Origin: an uncultured Solobacterium sp.
GTDB lineage: Bacteria > Bacillota_I > Bacilli_A > Erysipelotrichales > Erysipelotrichaceae
Assembly (NCBI GenBank): GCA_946415785.1
Contig: CAMKTV010000001.1
Span: 102,882-150,139 of the forward strand
Reading direction: 5' to 3'
Length of the DNA: 47,258 nucleotides
Shown here: one piece after another, positions 6,942 to 15,900 of the stretch
How the letters are laid out: every line of letters starts with the position of its first letter
Position numbering within the stretch: the stretch's first letter is position 1
Program-made: the position numbers and the translations under genes
The notes under the pieces: model-generated
Databases searched by the model: none
The model's input: only the letters and a program-made list of their open reading frames with translations
Told to the model about the DNA's origin: nothing

Positions 6942-7901
6942 ATGTACGATGTTGTAGCCTTAGGCGAATTGTTGATTGATTTTACTGAAAGCGGTCTTTC
7001 TTTACAAGGAAATCTTGAACTAGAAGCCAATCCTGGAGGAGCACCATGTAATGTTTTATCAATGTTAGAACGTTTGGGGAATAAAACAGCTTTTATTGGA
7101 AAAGTAGGCAATGATGGTTTTGGTCGCAGATTAAAAGAAGCAATAGAAGAACAGGGCATTTGTTCAAAAGGCCTGTTATTAGATAATGATGTTCATACAA
7201 CTTTAGCCATTGTCACTAAGACTAGTACAGGTGACCGTGATTTTTCTTTTTATCGTAAGCCTGGTGCTGATATGATGCTTAAAGAAGAAGAAGTACAAGA
7301 AGAATTAATTAAGAATTGCAAGATATTCCATTTTGGTTCTTTATCTTTAACGGATGAACCTGTTCGTAGCGCAACATTTAAGGCTTTAAAGATTGCTAAA
7401 GAAAATAATAAGATTATTTCTTTTGATCCAAATTTAAGAGAACCTTTATGGAACAGTTTGGATGAAGCAAAATATTATATTGATTTAGGTTTAAAACAAG
7501 CTGATATTCTAAAGATTTCAGATAATGAAATACTTTGGTTTACCGGTAAGGATAATTATGATGAAGCTGTTAAAGATTTAAGAAACCATTATCCAAATAT
7601 TAAATTATTATGTTTATCTTTAGGGCCTGATGGTTCAAGAGCCTATTATAAAGATGAATATGTAGAAGTTAAAGCTTTCTTACAAGAAGGTCCCGTTGAG
7701 ACCACGGGCTGTGGCGATACATTTATGGGAAATGTTTTACATCACGTATTAGAAAATGGTCTTGATAATTTTGATAGAGATAAATTAGAAAAAATGTTGC
7801 GTTATGCCAACGGGGCAGCTTCTTTAGTTTCAAAAAGAAAAGGCGCTTTAAGAGTTATGCCAACTAGACTCGAGATAGATGAATTTTTAAAGGGCAAATA
7901 A
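6942..7901 (+). CDS. scrK: Fructokinase (PfkB/ribokinase family)
   Basis: ATP-dependent phosphorylation of fructose to fructose-6-phosphate in the cytoplasm. The start is the ATG at 6942 behind GGAAGGA; the earlier ATG at 6927 contains that site. Seen: the opening YDVVALGELLIDFT, the glycine-rich PfkB signature 1 (residues about 32-61, GGAPCNVLSML onward to VGNDGFG), and signature 2, ETTGCGDTFMG, with catalytic-base Asp259. The Cys in GCGD replaces the more usual Ala, a tolerated change. 319 aa is typical for bacterial fructokinases. It is first in a four-gene operon and lies 1 base from the GH13 gene, so it would phosphorylate fructose released by that enzyme. Other PfkB sugars cannot be fully excluded. 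Confidence 0.88.
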   Translation: MYDVVALGELLIDFTESGLSLQGNLELEANPGGAPCNVLSMLERLGNKTAFIGKVGNDGFGRRLKEAIEEQGICSKGLLLDNDVHTTLAIVTKTSTGDRDFSFYRKPGADMMLKEEEVQEELIKNCKIFHFGSLSLTDEPVRSATFKALKIAKENNKIISFDPNLREPLWNSLDEAKYYIDLGLKQADILKISDNEILWFTGKDNYDEAVKDLRNHYPNIKLLCLSLGPDGSRAYYKDEYVEVKAFLQEGPVETTGCGDTFMGNVLHHVLENGLDNFDRDKLEKMLRYANGAASLVSKRKGALRVMPTRLEIDEFLKGK

Positions 7902-7902
7902 G

Positions 7903-9753
7903 ATGATTAAAGAAGAGTGGGACAAAGAATTTAAAGAGCGTTTGGCTGCTTGTTATGATGAATTAAAATGGCTTTATATTGAACTTTATAATGATTATAA
8001 AGCTTTTGATGATTTGTGTTTGATGATGTATGAAGAATATAACAAGCGAGATGAATTATTAAAAAAATGGGATGAAGAAAAAATAGCTGATCCTAACTGG
8101 TATAAAGGAAATGATATTTTAGGTGATTTAATGTACACTAGTTGTTTCGCTAAAACATTAAAAGGGGTTAAATCACATTTAGATTATTTAAAAGAAACAG
8201 GTATCAATTATTTACATCTAATGCCTTTATTGGATATGCCAAGTGGCAAGAATGATGGCGGTTATGCTGTCAGTGATTTTAGAAAAGTTAAGGCTTCTTT
8301 AGGTACTATGGAAGATTTAAAAGATCTAGCAGAAGAATGTCAAAGAAATGGTATTGATATCTGTTTAGATTTTGTAATGAATCATACATCTGATGAACAC
8401 GAGTGGGCTAAAAAAGCTAAAAGCGGAGATAAGAAGTATCAAGATTATTATTTCTTCTTTGATAACTGGGATATTCCTAATGAATATGAAAAAACTGTTC
8501 CACAGGTATTCCCTCAAACAGCCCCAGGTAATTTTACCTATAATGAAGAATCTGGCAAAGTTGTTATGACAACTTTCTATCCATATCAATGGGATTTAAA
8601 TTATGCCAATCCAGAAGTGTTCAACGAAATGACAGCTAATATGCTTAATTTGTGCAATCATGGTGTGGGCATTATTCGTTTAGATGCTGTGCCATATATA
8701 TGGAAAAAAATAGGCACTAATTGTCGCAATCTATCTGAAGTTCATACATTAGTTAGAATGATGCGTATGATAAGTGAAGTGGTATGCCCTGGCACTTTAT
8801 TATTAGGTGAAGTAGTTATGGAACCAAAAGAAGTTGCGCCTTATTTTGGTACTACGGAAAAACCAGAATGCCACATGTTATATAATGTCACAACTATGGC
8901 TTCAACATGGCATACTGTTGCCTGTGAAGATGTTTCATTATTGGCTAATCAATTGCAAGCTGTCTTCTCTTTACCAAAAGATTTTGTTTTCTTGAATTAT
9001 TTACGTTGTCATGATGATGTTGGCTGGGGACTTGATTATAAATTTTTAAGACAATTTGGTTATGAAGAAGCAGACCACAAAAAATATTTGAATGATTATT
9101 TAACTGGTAGGGGTTATGCCTCAAAAGCACGTGGAGAATTATACAATGATGATCCACGATTAAGAGATGCCCGTTTAGTTGGAATGACTGCTTCATTTGT
9201 GGGCTTAGAAGCTGGTGAAGCAGAAAACAATCAGGAATTGATTGATGATGCGATTAGATTTGATTTGACGTTGCATGCTTTCTTACTTAGCCAGTCGGGA
9301 ATTCCAGTATTATATTCTGGTGATGAAATTGGTTTAAAGAATGATTATTCATATCATAATGATCCTTTGAAAGCTGATGATTCGCGTTATTTACATCGTG
9401 GTGATTTTAATTGGGAAGATGCAAAAAAACGCAATGATTTAAATGATCCTGTTGGTAAGATTTATCAAGGTATTCAGAAGTTAAGAACATTAAGAAAACA
9501 ATATGATTGTTTTGATACTTTTGCTGATACATGGTTAATTAACACAAATAATCCTCATGTATTAGGTATTGGTCGATATATGAATGGCCAAAAAGTTTTA
9601 ACATTCTTTAATTTCTCTAAATATGATCAGGTTTTATATTTAGATGAACATGAAGAATTTAAAGATTTAATCAGAGGCAATTCATATAAGATTGAAGAAT
9701 TATATATTAAAGCTCATGACTTCCATTGGCTATTAAAGGAATACGATAAATAA
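7903..9753 (+). CDS. Amylosucrase-like GH13 enzyme
   Basis: Retaining GH13 enzyme expected to cleave sucrose, releasing fructose and transferring glucose to a glucan or to water. Seen: an N-terminal all-helical region (residues about 1-90) as in amylosucrases, then a (beta/alpha)8 barrel with the DFVMNHTSDEH region, nucleophile Asp261 (IIRLDAVPYIWK), acid/base Glu303 (LLLGEVV), and transition-state Asp372 (RCHDDVGW). The 42-residue spacing between the first two equals that in Neisseria amylosucrase (286/328). IWKKIGTNCRNLSEVH also matches that family, GH13 subfamily 4, rather than the shorter sucrose phosphorylases. It is cytoplasmic (no signal) and follows the fructokinase by 1 base. Real activity could be amylosucrase, sucrose hydrolase, or use of sucrose-6'-phosphate. 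Confidence 0.88.
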   Translation: MIKEEWDKEFKERLAACYDELKWLYIELYNDYKAFDDLCLMMYEEYNKRDELLKKWDEEKIADPNWYKGNDILGDLMYTSCFAKTLKGVKSHLDYLKETGINYLHLMPLLDMPSGKNDGGYAVSDFRKVKASLGTMEDLKDLAEECQRNGIDICLDFVMNHTSDEHEWAKKAKSGDKKYQDYYFFFDNWDIPNEYEKTVPQVFPQTAPGNFTYNEESGKVVMTTFYPYQWDLNYANPEVFNEMTANMLNLCNHGVGIIRLDAVPYIWKKIGTNCRNLSEVHTLVRMMRMISEVVCPGTLLLGEVVMEPKEVAPYFGTTEKPECHMLYNVTTMASTWHTVACEDVSLLANQLQAVFSLPKDFVFLNYLRCHDDVGWGLDYKFLRQFGYEEADHKKYLNDYLTGRGYASKARGELYNDDPRLRDARLVGMTASFVGLEAGEAENNQELIDDAIRFDLTLHAFLLSQSGIPVLYSGDEIGLKNDYSYHNDPLKADDSRYLHRGDFNWEDAKKRNDLNDPVGKIYQGIQKLRTLRKQYDCFDTFADTWLINTNNPHVLGIGRYMNGQKVLTFFNFSKYDQVLYLDEHEEFKDLIRGNSYKIEELYIKAHDFHWLLKEYDK

Positions 9754-9754
9754 T

Positions 9755-10573
9755 ATGAAAATTATCTTTTTAGACATTGATGGTACACTTACTGAAGCAG
9801 GAGAAAATGTACCACCTAAAAGTGCACTTGAAGCAATAAGAAAAACCCAGGAAAATGGCAATCTTGTTTATTTATGCACTGGCAGAAATATGGGCATGCT
9901 CTCACCACTTTTAAAATACGGCTTTGATGGTGTAGTAGGACTTGGTGGAGCTTATGTTGTCTGTGGTGATGAAGTTATTTATGATAAGCCAATGGACAAA
10001 GATGAATTTAATGAGCTTATGGAAATTCTAAAACGCAATGGCGTTTTTAGAACAATTGAAGCGAAGGATATGACCTATGGTGATGAAGATTTAGGTGACT
10101 TCTTAAATGGCCAAGAAAGTGGCAATTCAGAAATTGAAAGATGGCGTAAAGCTTTATCATCATCTTTAGGTATTAGACCAATGAAAGAATATGATGGCAG
10201 AGATATCTACAAGATTGTCATTATGGCTTTAAAGGATGAGCAGCTAAAGGAAGCAAGAGAGAAATTCTCTGATCGTTATAATTTCGCAATTCAAGATGTC
10301 AAAGAACACGCTTGTATCAATGGTGATTTGATGAACTTAGCTTTTGATAAGGGACAGGCTATTAGACGAGTTTGCCAACATTTAAATGTTGATATAAAAG
10401 ATACTTATGGTTTTGGAGATTCAATGAATGATAAAGAGATGATTGAAACTGTAGGTGTTTCTGTTTGTATGGCCAATGGGTCAGATTCATTAAAGGCTAT
10501 TAGTCAGTATATAGCTAAGTCTGTAAAAGAAGATGGTTTATACCACGCTTTTGAAGATTTAGGACTGATTTAG
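9755..10573 (+). CDS. HAD-superfamily phosphatase (Cof/IIB type)
   Basis: Small-molecule phosphatase. Seen: motif I DIDGT at residues 6-10 with nucleophile Asp6, a Thr in LCTGRN (motif II), Lys in AFDKGQAI (motif III) and GFGDSMND (motif IV), with the C2B-type cap between motifs II and III. 272 aa is normal for the Cof branch. Placed 1 base behind the amylosucrase-like gene and ahead of the sucrose-type PTS gene, it is a candidate to dephosphorylate the sugar phosphate delivered by the PTS, which would resolve the mismatch between a PTS (sucrose-6-phosphate) and an enzyme that uses free sucrose. That role is an inference; Cof phosphatases are often promiscuous. Confidence 0.85.
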   Translation: MKIIFLDIDGTLTEAGENVPPKSALEAIRKTQENGNLVYLCTGRNMGMLSPLLKYGFDGVVGLGGAYVVCGDEVIYDKPMDKDEFNELMEILKRNGVFRTIEAKDMTYGDEDLGDFLNGQESGNSEIERWRKALSSSLGIRPMKEYDGRDIYKIVIMALKDEQLKEAREKFSDRYNFAIQDVKEHACINGDLMNLAFDKGQAIRRVCQHLNVDIKDTYGFGDSMNDKEMIETVGVSVCMANGSDSLKAISQYIAKSVKEDGLYHAFEDLGLI

Positions 10574-10595
10574 CGATATAAAAAAGGAGAAATTT

Positions 10596-12437
10596 ATGGC
10601 ATTAGACTATCGTAAGTGCGCAGAAGAAATCTTTTCTCACTTAGGTGGCAAAGAAAATATTGCCTCTGCTGCACACTGTGCGACCAGATTAAGACTGGCG
10701 ATTGTTGACAATTCAAAAGTGGATGTCAAAGCTTTAGAAGACACTGAAGGTGTTAAAGGTGTTTTCAATTCTAATGGACAACTACAACTTATCATTGGTA
10801 CAGGTACAGTAAACAAAGTTTATGATGAATTCTTAAGTATTACTGGATTAACTGCTGCTACTAAAGATGATGTGAAGAAAGCTGCTGCTGCCAATATGTC
10901 TTTACCAAAGAGAATGATTAAATCTCTTGGTGATGTATTCGTACCAATTTTGCCAGCTATCGTTGCATCTGGTTTATTGATGGGTGTTGTTGAAGCATTA
11001 GGTAAAGCAATTCCTGGTTTTTCAGGAACTGATTGGTATAACTTCCTTGATATGGTTGCTAATACTGCATTCGCATATCTTCCAGTTCTTGTTGCAGTAT
11101 CTGCTGCAAGAGTATTTGGTGGCAACATCTTCTTAGGTGGTGTTGTTGGTTTGGCAATGATTCACTCTGCCTTAACTAATGGCTGGAATGCTGCTAATGG
11201 ATATGATGTATGGTATTTGTTTGGCCATCTACAAATCGGTAGTTATACATTAGGACAAATAAATGTCTTGGGTTATCAAGGACACGTCATCCCAGTAATG
11301 ATTGCGGTGTTCTTGATGTGTAAGATTGAAAATTACTTACATAAGAAAGTTCCTGAGATGATTGATCTATTTGTAACACCAATCACAACTGTATTTTTAA
11401 CATTGTTAATTACCTTTACAATTGTTGGTCCAATCTTCTCAGCTGCTGAAACAGCAATTCTTACATTTGCTAAATGGCTAATTACAGTTGGATATGGTAT
11501 TGGATCATTAGTAATGGGTGCTATCTATCCATTTACTGTTGTTATGGGTCTACACCACATGTACAACGTTATTGAAGCAGGTATGTTATCTAGTGCAGAA
11601 TTTGGCAATCTAAATATTTGGATGCCTATCGCTTCTGCTGCTAACTTCGCTCAATTCGGTGCTTGTTTAGCTGTTGGTTTAAAGACAAGAAATGCTAAGA
11701 CTAAAGGCGTTGCAATTCCATCATCTTTAAGTGCTGCTTTAGGTATTACTGAACCAGCAATCTTTGGTGTTAATATGCGTTTCACTAAACCATTTATCTG
11801 TGGTGCTATTGGTGGTGCTATTGCTGCAATGTTTGGTTCATTAGTAGGCTTAGGTGCTACATCTTATGGTATTACAGGTATTCCTGGTTATCTAATCATC
11901 AACAAGCCTGTACTTTATACAATTCTTTTAGCTATCGCATTTGGTATTTCTTTCGTCTTAACTACAATCATCTGGAAAGAAGAAGCTGCAGAAGAAAAAC
12001 CTCTTGATGCTGTTGTATTAAGCTGCGATAAAGGCGAAGTAATTCAACCAGTTTATGGCGAAGTTATTCCTGCTGCTGAAATCGAAGATCCAATGTTTGC
12101 TCAAGAGACTATGGGACCTTCAATTGGTATCAGACCTAAGAAGGGTGAAGTATATGCACCATTTGATGGTGAAGTAGTGATGGTTTTCCCTACAAATCAT
12201 GCAATTGGTTTAAAATCAGAAGGTGGTATCGAATTATTAATCCACGTTGGTATTGATACTGTCAACATGAATGGTGAAGGTTTTAAGTCTCATGTTGCAG
12301 CTGGCGATAAGATTAATAAAGGCGATCTATTATTAAGTTTTGATATTAAGAAGATTAAAGCTGCTGAACACCCTGATACAACAATCGTTGCTATCACTAA
12401 TGCATTTGATGTAAAAGACGTTAAAAAAATTAAATAA
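10596..12437 (+). CDS. PTS sucrose-type transporter, EIIBCA fusion
   Basis: Imports and phosphorylates a disaccharide across the cytoplasmic membrane. Seen, in order: an EIIB domain (1-85) with phospho-Cys28 in SAAHCATRLRL; an EIIC domain of about ten membrane segments (about 105-455) with the GITEPAIFGVN motif; and a glucose-type EIIA domain (about 480-613) with phospho-His550 in LLIHVGIDTV and the companion His in FPTNHAIGL. The B-C-A order and sequence fit the sucrose/trehalose (ScrA/TreB) branch; the fructokinase and GH13 neighbours favour sucrose. The start follows AAAAAGGAGAAATTT. Having its own IIA, it needs only HPr and EI. Last gene of the operon. Confidence 0.92.
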   Translation: MALDYRKCAEEIFSHLGGKENIASAAHCATRLRLAIVDNSKVDVKALEDTEGVKGVFNSNGQLQLIIGTGTVNKVYDEFLSITGLTAATKDDVKKAAAANMSLPKRMIKSLGDVFVPILPAIVASGLLMGVVEALGKAIPGFSGTDWYNFLDMVANTAFAYLPVLVAVSAARVFGGNIFLGGVVGLAMIHSALTNGWNAANGYDVWYLFGHLQIGSYTLGQINVLGYQGHVIPVMIAVFLMCKIENYLHKKVPEMIDLFVTPITTVFLTLLITFTIVGPIFSAAETAILTFAKWLITVGYGIGSLVMGAIYPFTVVMGLHHMYNVIEAGMLSSAEFGNLNIWMPIASAANFAQFGACLAVGLKTRNAKTKGVAIPSSLSAALGITEPAIFGVNMRFTKPFICGAIGGAIAAMFGSLVGLGATSYGITGIPGYLIINKPVLYTILLAIAFGISFVLTTIIWKEEAAEEKPLDAVVLSCDKGEVIQPVYGEVIPAAEIEDPMFAQETMGPSIGIRPKKGEVYAPFDGEVVMVFPTNHAIGLKSEGGIELLIHVGIDTVNMNGEGFKSHVAAGDKINKGDLLLSFDIKKIKAAEHPDTTIVAITNAFDVKDVKKIK

Positions 12438-12452
12438 TTTAACAAAAAACTA

Positions 12453-12480
12453 TTTACAAACCACTTTTATGTGGTAATAT
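12453..12480 (+). promoter_or_regulatory. Promoter of the small gene at 12559
   Basis: TTTACA (12453-12458) and TAATAT (12475-12480) with a 16-base spacer; a short palindrome (ACCAC/GTGGT) sits inside the spacer. Transcription would start near 12487, at the foot of the leader hairpin. Confidence 0.5.
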
Positions 12481-12491
12481 TAAGCATTACG

Positions 12492-12553
12492 AAGACCTCA
12501 CATAAGAATATCAACAGGATAAGTCTATCTTGTTGTAAATTCTAGGAGGTCTT
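12492..12553 (+). promoter_or_regulatory. Long leader hairpin masking a Shine-Dalgarno site
   Basis: Stacked arms: AAGACCTC (12492-12499) with GAGGTCTT (12546-12553); AGAAT (12505-12509) with ATTCT (12539-12543); CAACAGGATA (12512-12521) with TATCTTGTTG (12526-12535, one mismatch), closing on a 4-base loop. The 3' arm contains the GGAGG (12545-12549) that would start translation at 12559. It ends in only four Ts, so it may also act as a weak terminator for the PTS operon. Confidence 0.6.
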
Positions 12554-12558
12554 TTAAA

Positions 12559-12861
12559 ATGACAAATGTAAAAATTATTTCTGTTAAAGCGTTTGACTTG
12601 TCGCTTCAAATCCGTTGGTCTTATTACGGATGTGAATATGTCTCAATGATGTATTCGAAATCTGATGGTAGTTGGGTCTTTGACCCAGATACAAGGTCCA
12701 TCAACAATGATGGCCTTGATAATCTTAAAGCTGCTATAATCGCTTATTTATATAAAGCGAACTCTAACCCTAAGGCTCCTGCTCCTTGTAAGAAGGAAGT
12801 TGTTGTTCCTAAAAATCCTTCTTATAAAAGCCAGCGTGTTTCGATTTGGATAGCCAAATAA
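12559..12861 (+). CDS. Small unknown protein, 100 aa
   Basis: Not recognised. The ATG lies 9 bases after GGAGG, which is buried in the leader hairpin. The protein has no signal or membrane helix. The first 70 residues look like a compact alpha/beta domain (a strand of the type VKIISVKAFDLSLQIRW, then a helix near LDNLKAAIIAYLY), followed by a Pro/Lys-rich tail (about 68-95). It has its own promoter and a strong terminator, so it is a free-standing unit. Expression is probably controlled at translation through the hairpin. Function unknown. Confidence 0.7.
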   Translation: MTNVKIISVKAFDLSLQIRWSYYGCEYVSMMYSKSDGSWVFDPDTRSINNDGLDNLKAAIIAYLYKANSNPKAPAPCKKEVVVPKNPSYKSQRVSIWIAK

Positions 12862-12887
12862 ATAGCCACAATGTGGCTATTTATTTT
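12861..12887 (+). terminator. Terminator after small gene
   Basis: AATAGCCACA (12861-12870) and TGTGGCTATT (12872-12881), a perfect 10-bp inverted repeat, then ATTTT. Confidence 0.75.
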
Positions 12888-12962
12888 GGGCATCTATGAA
12901 AAGATATAATAAAATAATAGTGTATATAACTGTTAATAGATGTTTTGTTCAGGAGGCAAGCT

Positions 12963-15900
12963 ATGAAACATTTTAAAAGCTTAATAAAATCCTTACTTAT
13001 TGTTGCACTTTCAATAATGTTGGCATTTACAACATTAATTATTAATCCAAATAAAGTAAGTGCAGCATCATTTGATTCAACTGACTTTTATCGTGAACCT
13101 GAAGATGGATACAGTAATTCTATTTCTGTTGTTACTGGTCTAGGAAGGACAAGAGGCACAGCCTCATCAACTGCAGAATTCTTCCAAAATGGTAAGACAA
13201 TTGCAGGAAATAATTATGGTGGCTATGCGATTTGTGGATCATTTAATTCACCAGCTGAAGCATCTAAGAAATCAAGTTCTGTAGAAAACCGTTATCAACA
13301 AAGTGGTACTTCTACTAATAAAACAAATAGTGTTGATATTTATTATGGCGATTATGTATTAAAAGGTGTTACAGGATCGGCTGTATATTTTAATTCAACA
13401 ACTAAAGAGTTATTTACAAGTTCTGCAACAGGCAGAAAACAGCTTTGTGCATTAGGGCTTACCAATACATTTAATGTTCGTTTTGTATATGTTGAAGCTG
13501 ACCTGGTTGTTGTTGAACACTATAGTGCAAATGAACGCACATTAACAGTAAGCAATGTAGCTGATACAAGTTTTGCTTCCTCACTTGATGAATATTATGA
13601 CAAATACTATACAACAAAAGATACTACTAATAATGTAATGTCTACTATTGTTTCAAATAACTACAGTAATACAAATGGTTTAGTTCAAGATTTTGAATTG
13701 TTAAGTGAAAATGAACCAAATAGTGCAAGTGTTACTATTGGTAATAATGCTGCTTCAACTAGTGGCGCAAGTGGTATTTATTATTTAAGCAGTTCTTATG
13801 TTTTTTCAAATGAACATGCATCAAATGATATCTTAGCAATTGATTTTGATAATGAACAGATTATCTATTATACAATCAACAATAATATAAATATTTTATT
13901 TAATTATGCTACCAATATTAATCATGATGTAACTTTCATGGTTGATGGTGTGCAATATGGTGAAGTTGTTTCTGTAGGTGATGGTTATACTGTTGCTAGA
14001 CCACTAGATCCTGAAATTCCTGAAGGTTATGATATCTTTGTGGGCTGGTATAATGGCGACACATTATTTAATTTCAATACACCAGTTTCTTCTGATTTAA
14101 CATTAGAAGCAGTCTTTGAAGTTGAACATAAAGTATCATTTATCAATTTTGGACATGAATATGTTTCTGCTGCTGGTTCATTATTAAATGCATCCTTCCT
14201 TTCAAGTGGTTCTTGGACAGGGGCAACTGGTGGCAGTCTTGATGCGCATAATTGTGTAGGAACGGCAATTGGCGATTATGAATCTAGCAGTGGACTAGCT
14301 ATTAATGGCTATACAATTTTAAGCGACTTAGATCATCTGGTGCTAACTTTTGGCGATAGAGAACCATTAACGCTTAAATTATCTGATGTTCGTGGTACTT
14401 CATATTTTGTCAATGCCGATTATGAATTAGAAGATAGAACAGCTACTGGTCCTTATGTTACTGGCGACATCTTTAAGATTGCTGTTGGAAGTGGTGCAAC
14501 TAATACGATTAATATGCGTTTCTATAAGATAGTTGAAGATGTCAAGATTGAATGTGTCTATAATACTGTTCATACTATCACTATTGAAAACTTTGGTAAT
14601 GCAAGCCATGATTATGTTGGCACAGGCAAATTTAAGGCATCAGGTGCTGAATATAATTTCTATACTTGGGATCCATATGGTGCAAGTTCTGGTGGTAATG
14701 TCAATTTAAGAAATGGTGGTACTATTGATTATCATGCAGGTATCGCAACTATTTATGGTGATTATAGTTCTACTGATGGTTATGGCGCTGCATTATTAAT
14801 TCATGATGATTTTAGTGTTCATTCAAAAGTTATCTTTACATATAATAACAGAACCGTATCTTATCCACTAATCTTAGATGAAGCAACTAATGAAACCTGG
14901 TATATAAATGATGTCAAGATTTTACAATATGTCCATGTTAAAGACGCTGAATATTATAATGTTCGTTTCTATAATGTAGCTGGCGATATTAATATCAAAT
15001 CATCAAATGAAATAGATGATCCTAGCACAAATGGTCATCATATTTATTTTGATGGTGCAGGTGATGCAAATGGAGGAAGCGCAATAACAAGCGCAACTTG
15101 GGCAACCGTAACTGAAGGCAATTTAGACCCAACAGGAGTTCTTATTACAAATGATGACTTTGAAAGTTTGGAAGGTGTTCCTGTTAGAGTTAACACTTCA
15201 ATCGGTAAATTAAAACAGGTTACGTTTGTTACTCTTGAAGATGAATATGTAATTAATAAGAATGATTTCGCAAATAATGTAGATCAACACTTAGGTGATT
15301 ATGCACGTTTAGTAAGAGAAGCAGGTGATAAATATTTTGATATATATTTCTATAAAGTAGTTGATGATATCAATATCAATATTGAATATGATGATGTCAC
15401 AATGACCTATAATGATGTCTACAGTTCATCTAAATCGATCAGTTTTAATACTTATCCAGACGGCACAGTATTAAGTGCTTTAGATGCATCATTCACTGTT
15501 AATTCTTCATTATTAAAGAATACTAATGATGATTCAATTCAGATTGGTATTGTGCCTGATAATGCTAAGATGGATGGCATTGTTGTAAGCGATGGCATAA
15601 ATGAATATCTATTCTCTGTTAATCAGACAAGTGCCACTGATTATACTTTTGGTAAATTAAAATTTGCGAAGAGTAATGGTAATTATTTCATCAGATTCTA
15701 TTATTTAAATACTGACATCAGTGTTTATCCACACACAATTGATACTATAAATGCTAGTCAGAAATTAGTTTTGAATGCTGATGGAACAACCAGTCTAAAT
15801 ATTTTATTAACATTATCTCCAAGTGCTGATAGTGAAGATGGTTTTTTAAGAATAAATAATGAAGATATTCCTTTTGTTTCACTAAGAAGAAAGATTGATG

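Noticed and set aside
12862-12962. Riboswitch upstream of the SGNH gene
   Set aside because: Only a terminator, a TATAAT (12904-12909) and an AT-rich leader are present; no conserved aptamer-like structure.
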